Source of the DNA: Annona cherimola
Taxonomy: Eukaryota; Streptophyta; Magnoliopsida; Magnoliales; Annonaceae
Length of the DNA: 64,000 nt
Assembly (NCBI GenBank): GCA_030490835.1
Contig: CM059971.1
Coordinates: 2,798,545 to 2,862,544 of the forward strand
Direction: 5' to 3'
Of the stretch, positions 57,116 through 64,000 are shown piece after piece; positions within the stretch are counted from its first letter, which is position 1, and the number at the start of each line of letters is the position of its first letter. The notes beneath the pieces were generated by a model. That model was not told the origin of the DNA, ran no database searches, and was given only the letters and a program-made list of their open reading frames with translations. Made by a program: the position numbers and the translations under genes.

Positions 57116-60100
57116 TCAGCACCCGTCTGGATATGCTTCCCATCCTCCATTCTTGAGTTTGTCTGCTTTCCTCAATACTGAAGCCTCCATGTCATCATGG
57201 TATTCCACCACCCTGTCATAAATTCAATAAAAATGAAAGATAAATGCATGCATAGAAATAACTGCAGGAAAAGAAAATTGTTTAATCGAAGCCCTGATTG
57301 GCGAGAGATGTAGGCAGACCTTTCCCTTAAATCAGCATCCCAGATTGCCAAAATCTTGACTGCCAATAAAGCTGCATTTGCGGCATTCTCTATAGCAACA
57401 GTTGCAACCGGTACACCCCTTGGCATCTGTAGACCCCCAAAAGCAAATGATTGTGGCTCACATCCAACAATGACTTGATAAAAATGCAAACATAAAGATG
57501 ATGAAAAGCGCATGATGACTGCAGAACCATTTCTGGCAAATCCATTCGTGTTTATCCCTCTCCCGCAAAGATGCCAAATAGTAGCACAATGCAAATATGC
57601 AATGGGATGAAATGATAACCTATATGTTTAGAGTTTATTTCAGATCTAGAACAAAAAAGTTGTAAATATACCCACACGTTTTGGAATTGATCCAAATAAA
57701 CTTTTGAATGTGCAGGCATATTTGTAATTTCTAACAATGCACAAATAATTCTGAAATTATCTAGAAAATATGTTCTATATTTGGGATTTTTATGATTTGA
57801 TTATTTAATTTGGAATTTAAGATAAAGCATCAATTGACCAACAAGTAGATCAACTTGAAGGATAGTTATGTTCACTCAAACTATTATTTTTAATATAGAT
57901 CAATTTTTTATGGATGTGATAGCATGCACTTTGGTTGAATCAGTTCATTCAAGTTTAGCTATTGAGGGAAATTTTCCTATTTTCTCTCGCCATTGTTCTT
58001 GTTTTCTTCTCAAGTTCTTCTATCATTTTCCTCTTGTTTCTTCTCTTCTTCCTTGTTGAAACAGTCCACATTTTTTTCGTTTTATTATTCTTAGTCCTCC
58101 CTCGGGGGGAGAAATGGCTTATGAAGATAATGATGATCATGATTCTTAGTCCTCTTCCGTTCTAATAAATCTTGTTCTACACCATATAAATGGTCAATAA
58201 AAGGATATCAAAGAGCTTGAAAGATGAAATCGCAAGCTAGAAATGGAATTCATAGGGACTATATTGAACAAACATGTAACGCTACTGTGGAATATTCAAA
58301 GAGAACTATAAACTATTCTCCTGAAGATTACATCCATGCGGATAAAAAAACAAGTGAAGGAACATGACATACCTGAAGAATGGAGAGAAGCGAATCAACT
58401 CCATCTAATGATGAACTTTTTACAGGCACACCAATGACAGGTAAGGAAGTCAATGAAGCTACCATACCTGAGAAAATCAACAACATCCAAATGAGAATAC
58501 CAGACAGAAAGAAGAGAAGTGATGCTTTTATCATTGATAATATTTTCAACAGACCTGGTAAGTGAGCTGCACCGCCAGCACCAGCAATGATAACTTGAAG
58601 CCCCCGTGCCTGAGCAGATGAAGCAAACGAAAACATTCTCTCTGGCGTCCGATGAGCAGAAACTATTGACACCTGCATAATGTGCACACTGGTGTCAGCT
58701 ATAAGGGATGGTCAGGCCAAATTATCTATATTACCAAGTAAACAAGTAAAAGATTTTTTTAGCATGTCAAAGCCCACCTCGAAAGGAACATCAAAGGATT
58801 TCAAAACAATTGCAGCATTTCTCATGATGCGAAGATCTGAGTCAGAACCCATTATAATGGAAACAAGCGGACCTGCTGCTGCCAGAACATGGATGGAACA
58901 TTATCACATTTTGAAGCGACATTTTCAACATGTTATCATGCTAGACTGAAATACAAACAAGCAAACAGAGAGAAGCATTAAGTAAAAGCAATTGTAGATA
59001 TGACGGGTGCAGAGATCATGGCTCATGACATGCAAAAGCTGCTGAGGTTAGATGAAAATCCATTCTAGTCGCAACATAACGATCTTTGCATATATACTTA
59101 TTTTACATATATATTGTTCTTTAACTGCCCAACGTTCCGTCCCATGAAGCACAGCTGGTCTAATCATGGTTTTGTAAAATTTCTCCTAATTTAATTGGAA
59201 CTCGACAATCATATAAATTCTGAAAGCACTTCACCATTTTTTGCATCCATGCATAAATGATGGAATTCGAGTTACCAATCTTCCAGTTTGGAGACTGGAA
59301 ATGTAATTCGGGGCCTAAACCTCAATATAGTGCGGACTGTGAGGACTAGAAGTTCGGGTGCATCCGTACCATTTGACTAAATAAGTGCTTAACAACCCAA
59401 AAATGAATTATAAATCAAAATAATTCTGGTTATCAGGAAATATATGTTTGAATCTGCAATACAGATGAGTACATGATGTCACCAGAAGTATATCATGTCA
59501 GCTAAAATTTGGTCCCCAATATGCAAACAATGCGCGGCAGACCCAATTCCTATAAGTTATGAACTCTGGAACAATGTCAGATGGGAATACACAAATCTTC
59601 TTCTCAAAGATCAACTAAATATTCCGGATTGCACCTCTTTTAATCATCAGCCTCTAGTTCCAATCATTAGCTAAGCATCGTGTGTACCGACCAATATGGG
59701 CATATGGAATCCAACAACCTATTCCATATTGCATAAAATTACAGAAAGGCTCGCCATATGCTGATTTTCTGGCCAGATCAAATGAAAGAAAGAATGTCAA
59801 TCAACGAATCCTATTCCAAACCTTCTTACTAGGCCAATAATCAACTATCTACGGACTACAAATAAAATGATCAGGAGAAAGGGGGAAAAAAAGTGACTCG
59901 CCTGCAATCTGACCTTTTGGATTTTCTGCACTCAACATTGATCTCAAGCTTGCTTTTACAATGCTCGCAGAACAGCCTACAATTGTAATGTGGCCCATCT
60001 TCCGTTGCTTTCGCATTTCTAAAGGTTCCAGAACCCCCATTAACATCAAAGTCCACAGCAAAGGTACATATTAGAGTAAGCATGAAAGCAAAATTTTAAT

Positions 60101-63100
60101 AGTCTAACCTGGTTTGTCATACCAATGAACACTGGCCCCAGGGGTGTTCAAAGCTTTTGCCATCAGCTGATGAGCTAAATAAAAACCCTTCTCTCCCTAC
60201 AACCATGGCAATGCCTAATTTTAGAATTCCATTTTTTGTTTACAGTCTTCGGGACTAGAATACAAATAAACTTGGTTAACCAGAAGACCTTATATTGAAT
60301 TACAGATTTTCCATTGCAGAATCACCAGTTGGACAGGCAAAGGAACAAATTTGAGAATATGTTGCAGATTTTACGTATTTTATATTATTTTGTCCCCCAA
60401 AGCCATTCGAATGTCGGCACTATCGAATCCGATACGGCCATATCATATCCATATCGCCACTTGCCTATACGCCATACACCCCCAGATCATATTACTGTTG
60501 GCATTTTATCCCTTATCAGCCTGTATCAGGCCGTATCTGCCCGTATCGGGCATGTGTATGGTCAGCATGCAGATCTTGGGAAAGCGCTGTTTTCGATTTT
60601 TCTCACTATACACAATTTTTCCAGCAATTTTTCACCCCTACAAGATACTACTGCCATTTTCGAAACCACCCATGCAACGAAATTACATTAAAAACCAGAT
60701 TTGAGCTTGTTTTCATCCTATTTTCGGGAAAAAGTGGATTCTGTCCGGGTCCAAAAATTGGATTTAAAATCCCTGAAAACACCGTTGTCTCTACAGATTC
60801 ATCATCGTTGTCAGTAGAGGGAGTCATTTCGACCAGATTGAAGCTGCCAATTTGAAGAAAAACCAATTATTTTGGAAGGGGGGCATATACCGATATTCAG
60901 AACCTTACCCAAAGCACTGAAAGGAAATATATGGAAAAGAGAAGCTACAACAAAATCGCAAACATCCACGCAATGCTAGTCATAAACAGAAAGTGAGGCG
61001 AGCATCTATTTTCCACATAATATCACATCCACATCCCATTAGGCTCTGAAAAAATCACAAAAGCAGTAATTGGAGTCACCTTCCAACAACCAAATATTGA
61101 CTATAGTAATAGTAGTGGATGCAGGACAAGTATAGAGGAAATAGATGAAAAATGAAGGATCCTCCAACAGAAAGGAAGAAAGGGAAGAAAGTAAGAGAAT
61201 TAGGGACTCAGAAACTTGAAAGGAATGGTATAAGAGCAATAAAGAGATCAAGGAAACAAAGAAGCACTGAATCAATCACCAAAATAAGTGATGTTTACAC
61301 ATGCCAAACTTAAGCGACAAGAATAATAACTCATTGTGAAACAAAAAACCTAAAATGGGAATAGCCTGAAAATAATCTTAAGACATCTGTCAAATTTCTT
61401 TAACCGCAAGTCATTTCATGCACACATCAAATCTCAAATATCGATTAAAAAATATCCAAGATCTCAAGTTAAAATCCCTAAACAAGGTAAACCCTAGTAA
61501 AACACACATATATGCATCGAAACGATAAAAATTAAAAGATCAATGGATAGTGACTGCAGGATCCACTTAATCTAATGCTACTAAGAATCCTAGATCGCCA
61601 TAGAATCTAACATAACTGCATGACTCCCATTCATAGGACTTGCAGTACAGGGCGTTTGCATGCACAGCACAACAAAAATTAATTTTATATATGATTATTA
61701 ATATCACCATTACCACCAAACGATCAACCCTATTGCTATTAATTTTTATCATATCGCATTTACAGCCATCAACATGAGACCGTCCTCTTACTACTTCGTT
61801 AACTGTTTATTTCCATTCAAGTCTAATTTTCCATGCTCAGTCACTTCAATATGAATTTCACAAATTAATTTTTTCCATGCAAAAGGGAAAAACAAATTTT
61901 GCATTGTTAGCACAAGGACTTGAATCTAGATGGATGGGAGAAAGAACATCACCTCCTCTTCACCCAGTAAATTATACGTAATTGCAGCCAGTATTTTCAT
62001 TGATGGATCACCAAGTGGAAGACCAATAACTGCTCGCAGATGCTGCTCAAATTGTGAAGTGTAACAGGATTCAATGGTGTGATGGCCACTATTATGAGGC
62101 CTCGGTGCTATTTCATTTAGCAAAATCTGTGGAAAAAGGAGAGAACAATTTGCTTCAAATTACAAAAGAAAAAGGGCAAATACTAACCCTTATGAGAAGT
62201 CATTCTTCCTAAAAAGAGGTGGAAGGAAAAGAGTCCAACTTGACCATCTTCTGTTAGAAATAGTTCAACTGCAAAGATCCCTGCACCATCTAAGGATGCA
62301 ATAGCTTTCGTTGCAACATCAATTGCAAGCTTCCTTGTCTTCCTGGGAACATTAGCAGGTGCCTCAACTGTATGACAAATGTTATCCCTACAAAAGTACA
62401 AAAATCCAAATTAACAATTTTGGATTATTAATTTATAAAGATAATAAAAAGTAAAAGTATTAAAGATCTCCTTCTTTCTTGTTAGATGGGGAATTAAATT
62501 TGATTATAGAAACAGTATTACTACACCAAGACAAGCTAGGGAACATAATTATCTCACTTGTGAATGGTTTCGACCACAGGAAAGCATGACATTGACCCAT
62601 CTCTTTCCCTTGCCACAAGTACTGCAAGCTCCTGAATAAGATAATAAATAAAAAATGCATTTACCATTTCTAATTTAATAGATGCACAAAAATTTACAAT
62701 AATTGGGAATAAAAGGTGCATTGACTGGTCAATTAATGATGTGTCCACCGGCACAGACCATTGACCATTAATTGTTGACTGATTGACTGAGCAGGCAGCA
62801 AGCTAGAAAGTGAGAGATGAGTCCTGTGGGGTAGGCCTAGTAAACCCACTTACATTGAGAAGTTTAAGTTAAAATGTTTAATTTTCAGATATAATTCAAC
62901 AACCCATGTTGCTCAAATGGTTCAGGACATAGTCCCTCAAGCAGAAGTCTAGAGTTTGAATCCCAGACAAGGCAAAAGAGAATAAAGTATTTTTACCTTT
63001 TTAGGACTCCGTAACTAGTAGAAGTCTTGAGTTTGAATCCTAGATAAGGCAAAAGAGAATAAACTATCTTTACCTTTTTAGGACTCCTAGAAGTTACGGA

Positions 63101-64000
63101 GACTCTTATGAGAAGAGATACAGACACCGACTAATAGCGGAAATGGGAAGCTGATGGAGGGAGGCTGTAATCAAGGTTGGGAACTGCTGCCGCTGAGGAT
63201 GTAAATTTATGAATTCTGCCAATTCATTTTCCTGATCTCTAAGGTAAGAAGGATCTACCATATTCTAGTTTCGGATGCATAATTATGTGAGATGTATGTA
63301 TTTTGTGTAATTAATTTGATGGTATGTTATATGTGAATTAATTGCATGGCAAAGCAATTTTATTATGTTAAATTAGATTCATCCAATTGATTAGGTTATT
63401 AGTTGCATGAGATGAAATGGTATTTTCACATAATTAATTAAGAATGTAGATTATTTCATGGGTTAATTATGTTGATGTTATTAGAGAACCCTCTTTATGG
63501 AGTTATATAACGTGTGCTAGTAACTTTAGGTAATATTATTTGCATGATCACCATAAATAAATTATATTCCCAAGGAATTAATAAAGTATAATTATGCAAA
63601 GTGTCATCATGCATACCTAAAATTATGTGTTGAAAGGAATTGTTGGATAGCTATTTTATGCATTTTTTGTATAATTAAATGCATACGAAACAGTGGTTAA
63701 GATGTTAATTGATACACTTATGTATATGATAATGAGCATAAAATGAATTGCTAAAATTATAACATGCGAACCACATGATATTCGCATCAATGAAAGGAAG
63801 ATATTTAGAAATTCAAGTATGAAAGAAAATGATCCCAAACACTTGATTTGTTAACACTATAAATCAGAGTTTGATATCCAAAGGGACACCAGACAAAAAT
63901 ATATTCATCATGCCACTCACATCTTTTTGAAAGGCATGGACATAAATCCAGAACATCATGTCGAATATGAGACTGACCTTAACAAATGGCACCCACTTCT
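57116..64000 (-). CDS. Phosphoribosylaminoimidazole carboxylase (PurK-PurE fusion), 3' part; gene continues beyond the window
   Basis: This bifunctional enzyme turns aminoimidazole ribonucleotide into its 4-carboxylate in de novo purine synthesis; in plants it is plastid-targeted. Eleven exons are visible: 64000-63978 (partial), 62631-62558, 62387-62240, 62126-61953, 60196-60109, 60018-59902, 58872-58778, 58672-58555, 58467-58373, 57426-57320 and 57212-57116, together 1136 bp (about 378 residues). All junction phases agree and no stop interrupts them. The PurK ATP-grasp part shows [45 protein letters not shown] and a C-terminal [14 protein letters not shown]. The PurE part shows [45 protein letters not shown] and [12 protein letters not shown], the full set of class I PurE substrate-binding motifs. 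The end is WEAYPDGC. Intron 59901-58873 seems to start with GC rather than GT. The N terminus, transit peptide and the first part of PurK lie outside. Confidence 0.93.
60372..60910. mobile_element. CGTATCGG-rich MITE-like insertion in a PurK-PurE intron
   Basis: The 1.76-kb intron (60197-61952) holds a block with repeated CGTATC/GATACG motifs (60410-60560) that ends GGGCATATACCGATATTCAG. Repeats of this style are common plant DNA elements. The boundaries are approximate. The open frames at 60314-60704 fall in it and are not genes. Confidence 0.45.
62925..63095 (+). repeat. tRNA-like SINE fragment with 77-bp tandem duplication, in a PurK-PurE intron
   Basis: A box-A-like TGCTCAAATGGTTCAGGAC and box-B-like GAGTTTGAATCCC are spaced as in tRNA-derived SINEs. 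The part from AGCAGAAGTCTAGAG (62940) to TTTTTAGGACTCC is repeated at 63017 (AGTAGAAGTCTTGAG). It lies in the 1.35-kb intron between the exons ending 63978 and starting 62631, on the strand opposite to the gene. Confidence 0.5.

Noticed and set aside
57955..58165. CT-rich block with Leu/Phe-rich frames that could be a transmembrane exon
   Set aside because: It lies inside a PurK-PurE intron whose flanking exons join perfectly without it, and the peptide is low-complexity.
60314..60704. Open frames of 117-125 codons within the PurK-PurE intron
   Set aside because: They lie in a repeat rich in CGTATC motifs on the strand opposite to the gene, overlap in two frames, and resemble no protein.

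Overview
This window is nuclear DNA of a flowering plant. The evidence is spliced genes with plant-type families, about 64 kb dominated by AT-rich transposon-derived sequence, many miniature inverted-repeat elements, copia and gag-bearing LTR retrotransposons, a TRIM and tRNA-like SINEs. The sequence alone does not settle which lineage it is.

Only two host genes look real. At the left end, on the minus strand, is a B-class (GNC/CGA1-like) GATA zinc-finger gene (about 1478-2546). Its zinc finger is perfect, but an extra base just before the C-terminal LLM motif creates a premature stop. At the right end, also on the minus strand, is a bifunctional PurK-PurE phosphoribosylaminoimidazole carboxylase of de novo purine synthesis (57116 to beyond 64000). 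Eleven exons are visible, all reading phases agree, one intron is apparently GC-AG, and a foldback element ends directly at its stop codon. A broken first exon of a GH3 beta-xylosidase lies at about 27643-28140.

From 3 to 33 kb the window is a gene desert filled with foldback/MITE elements. One broad group shares a palindromic core carried inside several different outer ends. A 1.5-kb hAT-like element with 8-bp target duplications and a GC-rich interior is nested in one of these. A 3-kb large inverted repeat sits at 20894-23922, and a TRIM at 31832-32422.

From 33.6 to 46 kb is a tandem duplication of a decayed Ty1/copia element (33661-39591 and 39592-43574). The copies have decayed independently: a MITE lies in copy 1 and a 1.6-kb deletion in copy 2. 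The 3' LTR region of the second copy is interrupted by a 1.7-kb solo LTR (44002-45719; TG...CA, 5-bp duplication CTAAT) carrying a 50-bp tandem repeat and a scattered palindromic GTCGAC-centred repeat.

At 47600-53949 is a complete, young LTR retrotransposon (5-bp duplication CCGCA, nearly identical LTRs, primer-binding site, polypurine tract). It encodes only a gag-like protein and no recognisable protease, integrase or reverse transcriptase, so it is probably non-autonomous. I found no CRISPR, operon, prokaryotic defence or tRNA/rRNA gene. The unusual content is transposon biology: a modular foldback family, a gag-only retroelement and nested insertions.
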